From Clostridia bacterium (lineage in GTDB: Bacteria > Bacillota > Clostridia > Oscillospirales > Acutalibacteraceae), in assembly GCA_017415515.1 (NCBI GenBank), contig JAFQGI010000028.1:1-44665 (forward strand): a DNA stretch of 44,665 nucleotides, in the 5' to 3' direction. How positions within the stretch are numbered: position 1 is the first letter of the stretch; the number at the start of each line of letters is the position of its first letter. The notes under the pieces were generated by a model. The model had not been told where the DNA came from, ran no database searches, and saw only the letters and a program-made list of their open reading frames with translations. The position numbers and the translations under genes are program-made. This document shows positions 17,075 through 25,544 of the stretch, piece by piece.

Positions 17075-17997
17075 TTGCCACCTCCCACTCCAAAGACTTT
17101 GTGACGGGTCCATTTGCTGATATAGGGGGTGAGAATGTTCATAAACAGGATGGCGAAAGATACGCCCTCGGGATAGCTGCCGAAATAGCGGATGAGACAG
17201 GTCATCAGACCGCAGCCGATACCGAAGATCACCTTACCCAAAGGGGTGGGGGGAGAGGTGGTGTAGTCGGTGGCCATGAAGATGGCACCGATGACGACAC
17301 CGCCGCACAGCACCATAGACAGCGCTTTGACGGGGTCAAAGCCCTCCATAAAGAGGGAGAACACAAACACGGTGCTCATAAAAGCTACGGGGTTATGCCA
17401 GGTGATGACGCGGCGGATCAGCAGATAGATGCCGCCCACCAGCAACGCAAAGGAGCAGGTTTCGCCAATGGCGCCGCCGTAATAGCCGGTGGCCAGGGTC
17501 AGCAGACCGGGCATGGCGGGCTTGGGGGTGACGTCAGCCAAGGGGGTGGCGCCGGCTACTGCGTCCACGTTGATGGGGAAGGCCGCCTGCGTCACAGAGG
17601 TGAAGGCCACCAGCATGAAGACGCGGGCAGCGATGGCGGGGTTGACCACGTTTCGACCCAAGCCACCGAAAAGGCTTTTGACCACGATGATGGCAAACAG
17701 CGAGCCGACCACACACTGCCACAGGGGGATGTTGGCGGGCAGGTTGAGAGCCAGCAACAGGCCGGTGACGGCGGCGGAAAGGTCTTTAACGGTTTGCGGC
17801 TTTTTGGTGATGAGGCAGAACAGCGCCTCAAAGGCCACACAGGCTACCACGCAGGTAAGGATCACCCACAGGGAGCGCAGCCCGAAGATGATCACGCCGG
17901 CGATGGAGGCAGGCAACAGGGCGATCAACACGTCCAGCATAATGCCGGCGGTGGACTGACCGCAGTGAATGTGAGGAGAAATGGCAAGCTTGCTCAT
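17071..17997 (-). CDS. rnfD: Rnf complex subunit RnfD
   Basis: A 308-residue RnfD/NqrB-family membrane protein. The start at 17997 (MSKLAISPHIHCGQS) overlaps the rnfC stop as ATGA and has AAAGGAGG upstream. Conserved segments include LALNLPANIPLWQCVVGSLF and GLGRNVVNPAIAARVF. VAGATPLADV holds the Thr that accepts covalent FMN. Later come HNPVAFMSTVFVFSLFME and MATDYTTSPPTPLGK. Length is normal. Confidence 0.96.
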   Translation of the reverse strand: MSKLAISPHIHCGQSTAGIMLDVLIALLPASIAGVIIFGLRSLWVILTCVVACVAFEALFCLITKKPQTVKDLSAAVTGLLLALNLPANIPLWQCVVGSLFAIIVVKSLFGGLGRNVVNPAIAARVFMLVAFTSVTQAAFPINVDAVAGATPLADVTPKPAMPGLLTLATGYYGGAIGETCSFALLVGGIYLLIRRVITWHNPVAFMSTVFVFSLFMEGFDPVKALSMVLCGGVVIGAIFMATDYTTSPPTPLGKVIFGIGCGLMTCLIRYFGSYPEGVSFAILFMNILTPYISKWTRHKVFGVGGGK

Positions 17998-19313
17998 ACT
18001 TTTTTGTCCTCCTTTGCACGGGTTTGTTTCAGCAATTCCTTGGACAGCTTGTTTCTCTGAACCAGAGGACGGTTGGCGGGGCAGACAAAGGAACAGCAAC
18101 CGCACAACATACAGGTGTCCACCGACAGCTTTTTGAGCGCCTCCACGTCGTTGTATTTATAGGCGTGGGAGATGGCGGCAGGAGCCAAACCGAAGGGGCA
18201 GTGGTTGGTGCAGGCACCGCAACGGATGCAGGCGGTGGTTTTGGGCAGCCACGCTTCTTTTTTGGTCAGGGCCAGGATGGCGTTGGTGTTGGTCATCACC
18301 GGCTCGTCGGCAGAGGGTACGGTGACGCCCATCATGGGGCCGCCGTAGATGATCTTGTCAGGGTCGCAGGTGAGGCCGCCGCAAGCAGCAAACAGATCGG
18401 ACAGTGCGGCGCCCACGGGGGCCAGCACGTTCTGGGGCTGAGCCACGGCGCTTCCCTCGACGGTCACGCATTTCTCCACCAGTGGCATACCGGTTTTGAG
18501 ATAGGTTCCGATGGTGGCAAGGGTGGTGCAGTTGATGACGATGCAGCCCGCATCGATGGGCAGCTTGCCCTCGGGTACGACACGGCCCACGGTGTGGTAG
18601 ATCAGCACCTTTTCACCGCCCTGGGGATAGACGGAGGGCAGCATCTTGACGCTGACCTGAGCCTCGGTGACGGAGGCGGCCATGTTACGCATGGCCACGG
18701 CGGCACGCTTTTTGTTGTTTTCGATGCCGACGATCACCTTTTGAATGCCCAGCAGGGGGCAGAGCACCCGCAGAGCGTCCCCCATGTCGTCGCTGCGCTC
18801 CATCATGGTGATGGTGTCGCTGGTGACGTAGGGCTCGCATTCGGCACCGTTGATGATGAGATAGTCGATGCGCTCAGGGTCCACGTTGAATTTCACGTGG
18901 GTGGGGAAGCCGGCGCCGCCCAGACCCACGATGCCGCTTTCTTTGAGGGCGGCCAGCAGCTCTTCGCGGGTGCTCACGGTGGGGGGAGTCACAGACTCGT
19001 CCACCGTTTGCAGACCGTCGGATTCGATGACGATGGCGGCGGTGGTGTTGCCGCCGGCGCCCAGCAGATCTTTGATCTTGGTCACCTTTCCGGATACGCT
19101 GCTGTATACGGGAACGGATACAAAGCCGCTTGCTTCGGCAATTTTCTGACCCACCTTTACCTCGTCGCCCACTTTAACGATGGGGGTGGAGGGGGCGCCG
19201 ATGTGCATCGCCATCGGGATGGTGACGGTCTTGGGAATGTCCATGCGCAGAACGGGCTTGTGTCGGGTTTTCTTTCTGTGGGGAGTGTGTACGCCGTGGA
19301 GATAAGAAGCCAT
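17994..19313 (-). CDS. rnfC: Rnf complex subunit RnfC (NADH/FMN and Fe-S subunit)
   Basis: A 439-residue peripheral subunit where NAD+ is reduced at a non-covalent flavin. An N-terminal beta-barrel segment (IPMAMHIGAPSTPIVKVGDE) is followed by the flavin/NADH domain with GLGGAGFPTHVKF and INGAECEPYVTSD. Two ferredoxin motifs come near the C-terminus (CIRCGACTNHCP and CMLCGCCSFVCP). It is the first gene of the rnf operon, with a promoter and a Rex-like box about 100 bp upstream. Confidence 0.97.
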   Translation of the reverse strand: MASYLHGVHTPHRKKTRHKPVLRMDIPKTVTIPMAMHIGAPSTPIVKVGDEVKVGQKIAEASGFVSVPVYSSVSGKVTKIKDLLGAGGNTTAAIVIESDGLQTVDESVTPPTVSTREELLAALKESGIVGLGGAGFPTHVKFNVDPERIDYLIINGAECEPYVTSDTITMMERSDDMGDALRVLCPLLGIQKVIVGIENNKKRAAVAMRNMAASVTEAQVSVKMLPSVYPQGGEKVLIYHTVGRVVPEGKLPIDAGCIVINCTTLATIGTYLKTGMPLVEKCVTVEGSAVAQPQNVLAPVGAALSDLFAACGGLTCDPDKIIYGGPMMGVTVPSADEPVMTNTNAILALTKKEAWLPKTTACIRCGACTNHCPFGLAPAAISHAYKYNDVEALKKLSVDTCMLCGCCSFVCPANRPLVQRNKLSKELLKQTRAKEDKKV

Positions 19314-19385
19314 AGTTCATACACCTTTCTGTTGAAGTAGCAGCGAGCCGAAAATCGCCCTGCTGCCCATAATACATCATTATAT

Positions 19386-19414
19386 ATAATAAAGGCAACC
19401 CAACGGATTGTCAA
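19386..19414 (-). promoter_or_regulatory. rnf operon promoter
   Basis: Minus strand: TTGACA (19409-19414), 17-bp spacer, TATTAT (19386-19391), 73 bp before the rnfC start. Confidence 0.85.
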
Positions 19415-19417
19415 CGA

Positions 19418-19435
19418 TTGTTCAACTTTTAACAA
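19418..19435 (-). promoter_or_regulatory. Rex-like operator of the rnf operon
   Basis: Minus strand reads TTGTTAA-AAGT-TGAACAA. This is 13 of 14 fixed positions of the clostridial Rex consensus, placed 3 bp upstream of the -35 box. The same arrangement occurs at 11662-11679, which makes chance unlikely. Confidence 0.7.
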
Positions 19436-19452
19436 GAAGTACCTCTGCTAAC

Positions 19453-19488
19453 AAAAAAAGGAGAGCAGAGGATTCTCTGCTCTCCTTT
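19453..19488 (-). terminator. Terminator after lysC
   Basis: Perfect 11-bp stem GGAGAGCAGAG / CTCTGCTCTCC with a 4-nt loop. On the minus strand it is followed by seven T, just beyond the lysC stop. Confidence 0.92.
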
Positions 19489-19503
19489 TGAACGTCGTTC
19501 GTT

Positions 19504-19977
19504 TTATTCGCCGAAGAAGTGGCGGTGTACGGCAGCCACGGCACGGTCGGCGTCCTTCTTGTCCACCAACACGGACACGCGGATTTCGCTGGAAGAAATC
19601 ATCTGGATGTTGATGCCGGCATCTGCCAGAGCTTCAAACATACCGGCGGCCACGTTTTCGTGGGTCTCCATGCCGGCGCCCACGATGGAGATCTTGGCCA
19701 CGTCCTGGTCGGCGCGCAACTCCTTGGTGCCCACCGCCTCGCAATAGTCGCGCAGGCTCTCTACGGCGGCGTCGGCGTCGCCGGCGGGCACGGTGAAGGC
19801 AATATCCTTGGTGCCGTCACGGCCCACGGATTGCAGGATGTTATCCACGCAGATGTGGGCCTTCGCCACGCGGGAGAACACCTTAAACGCAATACCGGGC
19901 TCATCGGGAACACCGATGAGAGCCACGCGAGCCACGCCGTCGTCCTTGGCGACACCCTTAATCAACATTTTCTCCAT
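19504..19977 (-). CDS. Putative aspartokinase beta subunit from an internal start
   Basis: In frame within lysC, an ATG at 19977 (MEKMLIKGV) is preceded at 8 nt by AAGGAGGTAAC (19982-19992), a far better ribosome site than that of the full gene. The product would be 157 residues covering both ACT domains. In Bacillus aspartokinase II the smaller subunit is made from an in-frame internal start at nearly the same residue (about 247), and the enzyme is alpha2beta2. Expression here is inferred. Confidence 0.7.
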   Translation of the reverse strand: MEKMLIKGVAKDDGVARVALIGVPDEPGIAFKVFSRVAKAHICVDNILQSVGRDGTKDIAFTVPAGDADAAVESLRDYCEAVGTKELRADQDVAKISIVGAGMETHENVAAGMFEALADAGINIQMISSSEIRVSVLVDKKDADRAVAAVHRHFFGE

Positions 19978-20709
19978 TTTCGTTACCTCCTTGACCTTGG
20001 TGCCTGTCGCCACGGTAATGCTGGACAGGACTTCCAGTTCCACGTTGTATTTTTTTGCCATTTCCACCGAGCGGTTGTTCAGTACCTGTGCACCGGAGGT
20101 GGCCAGTTCGAGCATTTCGTTATAGGTGATCTCATCCAGCTTTTTGGCGCCGGGGATCTTGCGGGGATCGGCGGTGTAGACGCCTTCCACGTCGGTGTAG
20201 ATCTGGCACAGATCCGCACGCATGGCGGCGGCGATGGCCACCGCGCTGGTGTCGGAGCCGCCGCGACCCAGGGTGGTCATATCGTCATAGCGGTTGAGGC
20301 CCTGGAAGCCGGCCACGATGACGATGCGGTTTTTGTCCAGCTCGGCGCGGATGCGCTCGGGATTCACCCGCTTGATGCGGGCGGCACCGTATTTGGTGTT
20401 GGTCTCAAAGCCGGCCTGCCACCCCAGCAGGGAAATGGCGGGATAGCCCAGAGAATCGATGGCCATTGCCAGCAGAGAAATGGAGATCTGCTCGCCGGCG
20501 GCCATCAGCATATCCATCTCGCGCTTGCTGGCGCGCTGGTTGACCTCTTTGGCTTTGGCGATCAGATCGTCGGTGGTATCGCCCTGGGCGGAAACCACCA
20601 CCACCACGTCGTTACCCTCTTTGTAAGTATCGGTGATGATTTTGGCGACACGCATCAGCTTGGCGGCATCTGCCACCGAGCTACCTCCGAATTTTTTTAC
20701 AACTAACAT
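19504..20709 (-). CDS. lysC: Aspartokinase, monofunctional
   Basis: A 401-residue kinase that phosphorylates aspartate in the first step of the lysine/threonine/methionine pathway. The N-terminal kinase domain carries [13 protein letters not shown] and [13 protein letters not shown]. Two C-terminal ACT domains (from about residue 255) are the usual allosteric sites ([20 protein letters not shown] and [20 protein letters not shown]). Methionine 245 is preceded by a strong internal ribosome site, so a separate ACT-only subunit may also be made (see 19504-19977). The main start has only GGGGTG upstream, which lies in the last copy of a 54-bp tandem repeat. hom lies upstream on the same strand. 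Confidence 0.95.
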   Translation of the reverse strand: MLVVKKFGGSSVADAAKLMRVAKIITDTYKEGNDVVVVVSAQGDTTDDLIAKAKEVNQRASKREMDMLMAAGEQISISLLAMAIDSLGYPAISLLGWQAGFETNTKYGAARIKRVNPERIRAELDKNRIVIVAGFQGLNRYDDMTTLGRGGSDTSAVAIAAAMRADLCQIYTDVEGVYTADPRKIPGAKKLDEITYNEMLELATSGAQVLNNRSVEMAKKYNVELEVLSSITVATGTKVKEVTKMEKMLIKGVAKDDGVARVALIGVPDEPGIAFKVFSRVAKAHICVDNILQSVGRDGTKDIAFTVPAGDADAAVESLRDYCEAVGTKELRADQDVAKISIVGAGMETHENVAAGMFEALADAGINIQMISSSEIRVSVLVDKKDADRAVAAVHRHFFGE

Positions 20710-20715
20710 TTTAAT

Positions 20716-20897
20716 GTTGCACCCCTTTGGTGAAAAAATAAACTTTGTAGATTGTGGTCCACCGAGGGTTTTGCACCCCTTTGGTAAAAAAATAAACTTT
20801 GTAGATTGTGGTCCACCGAGGGTTTTACACCCCTTTGGTGAGAAAAGACTTATCCATTTTATCCACCTTGCGGTTGAGCCGAGTCAAACCCCTTTGG
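20716..20897. repeat. 54-bp tandem repeat array upstream of lysC
   Basis: CCCCTTTGGT motifs start at about 20722, 20776, 20830 and 20889. The first three are spaced exactly 54 bp apart. The first two units are nearly identical over their full length, and the last two copies are degenerate outside the motif. The lysC-proximal copy supplies AAAGGGGTG as the lysC ribosome site. The array fills most of the 222 bp between hom and lysC. No lysine riboswitch fold was recognised. Confidence 0.85.
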
Positions 20898-20931
20898 TGA
20901 AAATAGACTGTATTGCTTGTGGAAACCTGGA

Positions 20932-22164
20932 TCAATACATCCGCAAACGGCGGACGAGGGTCATGCCGGTGAAGGAAGCGATCTTCTCTTCCAGCAGATA
21001 TTCGGGCATGGAGGGAGAAATAAACGCTACCTCGTTGTTGGGGGCATCGGGGATGGAGATCATCCGCACGTCGCCGAACACCTGACCGATCTGCACCAGC
21101 GCCTTGGCGTCCTCTTCGCAGGCGAAGCGGAGCAGCAGGCGGGCGGGAGCCAGGCGGTGGTCACGGACGTGACCGGGCTCGTTGCCCTCCCAGAATAAGT
21201 ATTTGCGGGCGTGGAGGTGTTTGACCTCGTCGATGACGTCCGCCACCACCGCGCTGGCGGTGGGGAGCTTTCCTGCGCCGCGGCCCACAAAGACCACGTC
21301 GCCCACGCTGTCACCGCGCACCATCACGGCGTTGAACACGTCGTTGACGTCGGCCAGCAGGTTATCCTTTGGCAGAATCATGGGGGACACCTGACAGAAC
21401 AGGTGGCCGTCCTCCACGCGGGTGGCACGCCCCACCAGCTTGATGACGCCACCGCAGGCGGCGGCGTATTTCACGTCCTCCTCGGTGAGGTCGGTGATGC
21501 CTTCGGTGTGCACCTCGTTGGGGTAGACGTGCTTGCCAAAGGCGAGGGAGGCCAAGATGCAGATCTTGCGGCAGGCATCGTGACCCTCCACGTCGGCGGA
21601 GGGGTCCCGCTCGGCATAGCCCAGCTTTTGCGCCAGCGCCAAGGCGCTGTCAAAGCTCATGCCCTCGCGGATCATCTTGGTGAGCATAAAGTTGGTGGTA
21701 CCGTTGAGGATACCCGCCACCTCGAACACCTCGTTGGCGGCCAGACACTGGTCCAGCGGGCGGAGAATGGGGATGCCGCCGCCCACGCTGGCCTCAAAGA
21801 GAAAGTTGAGGTTGTTTTCTTTGGCGATGGCCAACAGTTCGTCGCCCTTGGCGGCCACCAGCTCCTTGTTGGAGGTGACCACGCTCTTGCCCGCCAGCAG
21901 GCTGGCTTTGACAAAGTCATAGGCGGGGTGCAGACCGCCCATGGTCTCCACCACGATGCGGATCTCGTCATCCTCCAGGATGTCGTTGAAATCGGTGGTG
22001 AATGTATCGGCATAGGGCAGATCGGGGAAAGAGCGCAGATCCAAGATCCGTTTCACGCGGATGCTGTCTCCCGCTTTGGCAGCAATGCCTTTGGCGTTGT
22101 GGTCCAGCACTTCGGCTACGCCGCTGCCCACCACGCCATGACCTAAAATGGCAATGGAAATCAT
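20932..22164 (-). CDS. hom: Homoserine dehydrogenase
   Basis: A 410-residue NAD(P)-dependent enzyme reducing aspartate semialdehyde to homoserine. The start at 22164 gives MISIAILGHGVVGSGV, the Rossmann nucleotide-binding motif, with AAGGAAG upstream. Catalytic-domain segments are VVTSNKELVA, ILNGTTNFMLTKM, LGYAERDPSADVEGHDACRK and GRGAGKLPTASAVVADV. A C-terminal ACT-like part follows. The reading frame stays open upstream through the MITE, but that extension is repeat-encoded. hom and lysC carry out flanking steps of the threonine/methionine branch and were probably cotranscribed with the PBP gene before the MITE arrived. Confidence 0.95.
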   Translation of the reverse strand: MISIAILGHGVVGSGVAEVLDHNAKGIAAKAGDSIRVKRILDLRSFPDLPYADTFTTDFNDILEDDEIRIVVETMGGLHPAYDFVKASLLAGKSVVTSNKELVAAKGDELLAIAKENNLNFLFEASVGGGIPILRPLDQCLAANEVFEVAGILNGTTNFMLTKMIREGMSFDSALALAQKLGYAERDPSADVEGHDACRKICILASLAFGKHVYPNEVHTEGITDLTEEDVKYAAACGGVIKLVGRATRVEDGHLFCQVSPMILPKDNLLADVNDVFNAVMVRGDSVGDVVFVGRGAGKLPTASAVVADVIDEVKHLHARKYLFWEGNEPGHVRDHRLAPARLLLRFACEEDAKALVQIGQVFGDVRMISIPDAPNNEVAFISPSMPEYLLEEKIASFTGMTLVRRLRMY

Positions 22165-22186
22165 AGTGTTATCTTCCTTTTCTTTA

Positions 22187-22460
22187 GGGTGAAGAGTGAA
22201 ACCCGAACTCCGTTTTGGAAAGGCGGATTTTTGCTCATCCTTTGTTAAAATACTCGGAAATACATAGAGTATTTCCTGCGTTTTTGCCGCGGCTGAACAA
22301 AAATCCGCTCTTTTCAAAATCTTCGACCGCAAAGCGAGGAGATTTTGAGGGATTTTCGTTTCGTTCGGGCGAAGTAATGCTTGTGCCTTACGAGCACGAG
22401 CGAGGCGAAAAGCACCGAAATATCCCGCTTTGCGGCGAATTCGAGTTTCACTGTTCACCC
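22187..22460. mobile_element. MITE, copy 1, 274 bp with 16-bp terminal inverted repeats
   Basis: The left end GGGTGAAGAGTGAAAC (22187-22202) and right end GTTTCACTGTTCACCC (22445-22460) are inverse repeats with one mismatch. TA dinucleotides flank both ends (22185-22186 and 22461-22462), a target duplication typical of IS630/Tc1-mariner-type transposition. It has no transposase. A second copy in the opposite orientation begins at 44503. Removing the element and one TA leaves PBP ending CCG TAA, followed 20 bp later by the hom start. Confidence 0.88.
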
Positions 22461-24946
22461 TACGGGGTCGTGGTTTCTTCCGGTTTGGAGGGCAAAGCCG
22501 CCGTAGTGCCGGTGGAGGGGATGGCGGTGCTGCTGCCGGCAGAGCCGGTAGTGGAACCTGTGGTGGAGCCGGTAGTGGAACCGGCAGTCGAACCGGTGGT
22601 CGAACCGGTGGTGGAGCCGCCGGTGCCGCCGCAGGTGCACACGTCCGGCTTAAAGGTGGACTTATACACGCCGACCTCGGTTGATTTGCAGTTTTCGTTG
22701 GCGATCAGTCCGGTCTTGGTGCAATAGGTCAGTTCCTCCACGCCCTCCGGCATGACAAAGTCCTTGATTTGCAGATCTTCGTGGAGCACCTTCATGGCTT
22801 TGTTCCACAGAATTTTCGCATAGTAGGTTTGGCGAGGATTGGTCTTGGTGGAAAGCTCTTGGTTGTTGTCGTAACCAAACCAACTGGAGGCACAGTAATA
22901 GGCGGTGCCGCCGCAGAAATACACGTCCTTGTCGTCCTCGGAGGTACCGGTCTTGCCGTATACCTGCCAATCCTTCCAATCCTGACCCAAATAGAGCCAG
23001 CCGGTGCTGCCGCTGCGGTTTTCGGTGACGCGTTGCAGCAGACGGTTCATCACGTAGGCGGATTGGGGATCCAAGGCAACCTCGGTGTTGCAGCCGCCGT
23101 ATTCCAAACTGCCCTTATCCAGCAGATGGGGGGCGTTTTCGCCGTCGGCGGAGCGGGTGACGTAGTAATAGGTGTAAGGCTCGTTATAATAGCCGCCGTT
23201 TCCGAACACGGCATAGGCCGCCGCCATCTCGCGGGCGGTGACGCCGTCAGAGAAGGCGCCCAGCGACAGGGGGGCATAGTTCATATCGGACAGGACGTTG
23301 CCCCCCACCACCTTGTTGGTGACCAGGGTGGACAGGTGGTAGGTGTCCCGCAGGAAATCAAAGCTTTCCTCTTTGCCGATGTCCTGTATCAAGCGGACAA
23401 CGGTGGTGTTCAGGGATTTTTGCAGCGCCACGCCCAACAGCACGTTGCCGCGATCGGTAGGCTTGGATTGACCGTAGTTTTTGGGCCACGGTTTGTTGTT
23501 GGTTTCTTTTAGGGTGACGGGGGCATCCTTCAACACGGAGGAATAGTGAACCATGTTGTTTTTGATGGCATAGCTGTATGCCGACAACGGCTTGATGGAA
23601 GAGCCGGGGGAGCGCACCGAACCGGTGGAGCGGTTGAGCACACGGTTTTGGGTTTTCTCGCCTCGTCCGCCGATGGTGGCGATGACCTTGCCGTCATAGT
23701 CCACGCAGAAGAAAGCGGCCTGAGGTTCTTCCTCGTCCCCTTCGATGTGGGCGGGGAAGTTGGACTCGTCCTCATAGACGGCCTGGATTTTTTCTTGGAT
23801 GGCGGGATCTTCGGCAGAGTAGATGTTGAGGCCGCCGTAATACACCAGATTCTGTGCGTAGTTGTAGGTGTAGTCGTATTCCTGCATCAAATCGCTGATG
23901 ACGTCTTCGATGATCAGATCCACGTAGTAGTCCTGCACCTCTTGTTTGACGGCGCTGCTTTGATAGACCAGCTCTTCGTCCAGGGCGTTCAGATACTCGT
24001 CTTTGGTGATGAAGCCGACTTCGTACATCTTGGACAGCACCAGCTGCTGACGCTGACGGACGTTGTCGGGATGGTTATAGGGGTCGTACAGACTGGGGTT
24101 GTTGGTGATGCTGGCCAGCACCGCACATTCCGCCAAGGACAGCTCCTGCAGCTCCTTGCCGAAATAGGCACGGGCACCGATGCCCACGCCCACCAGGTCG
24201 CCGGTGAGGGGCACGTTGTTGAGATAACCCTCCAAAATTTCATCCTTGGTATATTTGGAGGATTCCATATAGGAAGCGGTCAAAATCTCGTTGACCTTAC
24301 GCTTGATGCTGTGGTCGTTTTCTTGGGTGGTGACCTTAATGAGCTGCTGGGTGATGGTGGAGCCGCCGTATTCGGTGGAGCCCAGGTGGAAAGCGCGGTT
24401 GAGCACCAGATTGACCATGGCGCCGGCGGTGCGCTTCCAGTCCACGCCCTCGTGGTCGCGGAAACGTTCGTCCTCGATGGCGATGACGGCGTTTTGCATA
24501 TTCAGGGGAATGTCCTCCAAGCCGACCCAAACGGAGTTGCCGCCTTCCAGATTGTGGTAGGGCACCCACTGTTCGTTTTCGTCCTGCACCCAAATGATGG
24601 AGCGCTTGCTTTGGGAGAGGGCGCTCAGGTCGGGGCAGTAGGCCTCGGCGTCAAAGTTGGTGACCCAGAAGACCACCAGTGCGCCCACCACCAGCGTGGC
24701 GGTGAGGATGCCCACCATCACGGTGCCGAACAGACAGGCGAAGAAGCCGCGGATGATCCGCACCCATAGGGGTTTGCCGCGCCGATTGGCTTTGCGCTGT
24801 TGGCGGCGTGCCTTGCGTTGCTTCTTTTGCTCGGGGGTGGGATGAAAAACCGAGGCAAACCACTGGCCGATACGCGTAGGTAGGGTGGAGAACCACTCGC
24901 CCACAGACATACGCTTTTTCTTATTTTTTTGCGTCTTGTTTGCCAT
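22460..24946 (-). CDS. Class A penicillin-binding protein (glycosyltransferase/transpeptidase)
   Basis: An 828-residue bifunctional peptidoglycan synthase. It has a basic cytoplasmic N-terminus (about 60 residues) and one membrane helix (about 63-95). The GT51 domain carries EDERFRDHEG (158-167, catalytic Glu158) and GGSTITQQ (194-201). The transpeptidase domain carries SSIK (Ser449 nucleophile, Lys452), SLN (511-513) and KTG (665-667). The C-terminus (about 772-828) is a Gly/Ser/Thr repeat tail (GSTTGSTTGS type) after a CxC pair. The stop TAG is formed by the TA target duplication plus the first G of the MITE. The start has AAAGGAG upstream. Confidence 0.95.
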   Translation of the reverse strand: MANKTQKNKKKRMSVGEWFSTLPTRIGQWFASVFHPTPEQKKQRKARRQQRKANRRGKPLWVRIIRGFFACLFGTVMVGILTATLVVGALVVFWVTNFDAEAYCPDLSALSQSKRSIIWVQDENEQWVPYHNLEGGNSVWVGLEDIPLNMQNAVIAIEDERFRDHEGVDWKRTAGAMVNLVLNRAFHLGSTEYGGSTITQQLIKVTTQENDHSIKRKVNEILTASYMESSKYTKDEILEGYLNNVPLTGDLVGVGIGARAYFGKELQELSLAECAVLASITNNPSLYDPYNHPDNVRQRQQLVLSKMYEVGFITKDEYLNALDEELVYQSSAVKQEVQDYYVDLIIEDVISDLMQEYDYTYNYAQNLVYYGGLNIYSAEDPAIQEKIQAVYEDESNFPAHIEGDEEEPQAAFFCVDYDGKVIATIGGRGEKTQNRVLNRSTGSVRSPGSSIKPLSAYSYAIKNNMVHYSSVLKDAPVTLKETNNKPWPKNYGQSKPTDRGNVLLGVALQKSLNTTVVRLIQDIGKEESFDFLRDTYHLSTLVTNKVVGGNVLSDMNYAPLSLGAFSDGVTAREMAAAYAVFGNGGYYNEPYTYYYVTRSADGENAPHLLDKGSLEYGGCNTEVALDPQSAYVMNRLLQRVTENRSGSTGWLYLGQDWKDWQVYGKTGTSEDDKDVYFCGGTAYYCASSWFGYDNNQELSTKTNPRQTYYAKILWNKAMKVLHEDLQIKDFVMPEGVEELTYCTKTGLIANENCKSTEVGVYKSTFKPDVCTCGGTGGSTTGSTTGSTAGSTTGSTTGSTTGSAGSSTAIPSTGTTAALPSKPEETTTP

Positions 24947-25030
24947 ATCGTGCTCCTTTCCGACACCGCGGTCCGAATGATGCAGTGGGTAACAAACATA
25001 TACCCATCTTAATTACAAATATACACCATA

Positions 25031-25059
25031 ATAGTATTGCAAAAATGCGAAAAAGTCAA
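25031..25059 (-). promoter_or_regulatory. Promoter of the PBP gene
   Basis: Minus strand: TTGACT (25054-25059), 17-bp spacer, TACTAT (25031-25036), about 85 bp before the PBP start. Confidence 0.6.
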
Positions 25060-25190
25060 ACCTTAATTCAAGAAAAGTCAGAAAAAGGTAAGATTTTTTA
25101 TGATTTTTCCCCACGGGAGGAAGAAAATTCCCTTTGTTTTCATAATTTCGTTGCCGCTGGACACACTGAGGGAGGAAAGGAGTGTGTTCC

Positions 25191-25505
25191 GTGGATACCA
25201 AGCGCCATCCCTTTTTGTGGATCTTATCGGCATCGTTGTTTTTGTCGGCGGTGGTGTTGTTTGTGCTGTTTCGGTTTGTGGTGACGCCCCCCGCCAAGGC
25301 GGACACGTCGCCTGACCCTATGTATACCGTGGGGGAATGGCAGGGACAGGTGGCGGTGTTTGAGGGGGAACAGACCTATCCCAAGCAGGTGTACGATATG
25401 CCGGTGAGCGGCCTGCCGCCGGAGTTGCAGCAACGGCTGCGGGAGGGGGTTCCCGTATACAGCGATATGGAGTTGTCCGTTTTGCTGGAAGATTATACGA
25501 GCTAA
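25191..25505 (+). CDS. Small membrane-anchored protein with BofC C-terminal-like domain
   Basis: A 104-residue protein. The GTG at 25191 is preferred (VDTKRHPFLWIL) because AAAGGAG lies 8 nt upstream. One N-terminal helix (about residues 8-31) is followed by an extracytoplasmic domain. Its pattern YTVGEWQGQVAVFEGE ... LPPELQQRLREGVPVYSD ... LLEDYTS matches the short clostridial proteins with a BofC C-terminal domain. BofC in Bacillus takes part in a sporulation checkpoint. The role of these stand-alone versions is not known to me. Confidence 0.75.
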   Translation: MDTKRHPFLWILSASLFLSAVVLFVLFRFVVTPPAKADTSPDPMYTVGEWQGQVAVFEGEQTYPKQVYDMPVSGLPPELQQRLREGVPVYSDMELSVLLEDYTS

Positions 25506-25506
25506 A

Positions 25507-25536
25507 AAAGCGCCGACCCGTTTGGGTCGGCGCTTT
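25507..25536. terminator. Bidirectional terminator
   Basis: Perfect 13-bp stem AAAGCGCCGACCC / GGGTCGGCGCTTT with a 4-nt loop, between the convergent BofC-like and PrsA-like genes. Confidence 0.88.
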
Positions 25537-25544
25537 CGCACAGA

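Noticed and set aside
20716-20897. CRISPR array
   Set aside because: The repeat units are contiguous with no variable spacers and there are no cas genes.
20710-20931. Lysine riboswitch before lysC
   Set aside because: The region consists of 54-bp tandem repeats. No multi-helix junction or lysine-riboswitch core was recognised.
22165-22458. A 98-residue N-terminal extension of homoserine dehydrogenase
   Set aside because: The extension is encoded by the MITE. The enzyme starts at MISIAILGHGVVG with its own ribosome site at 22164.
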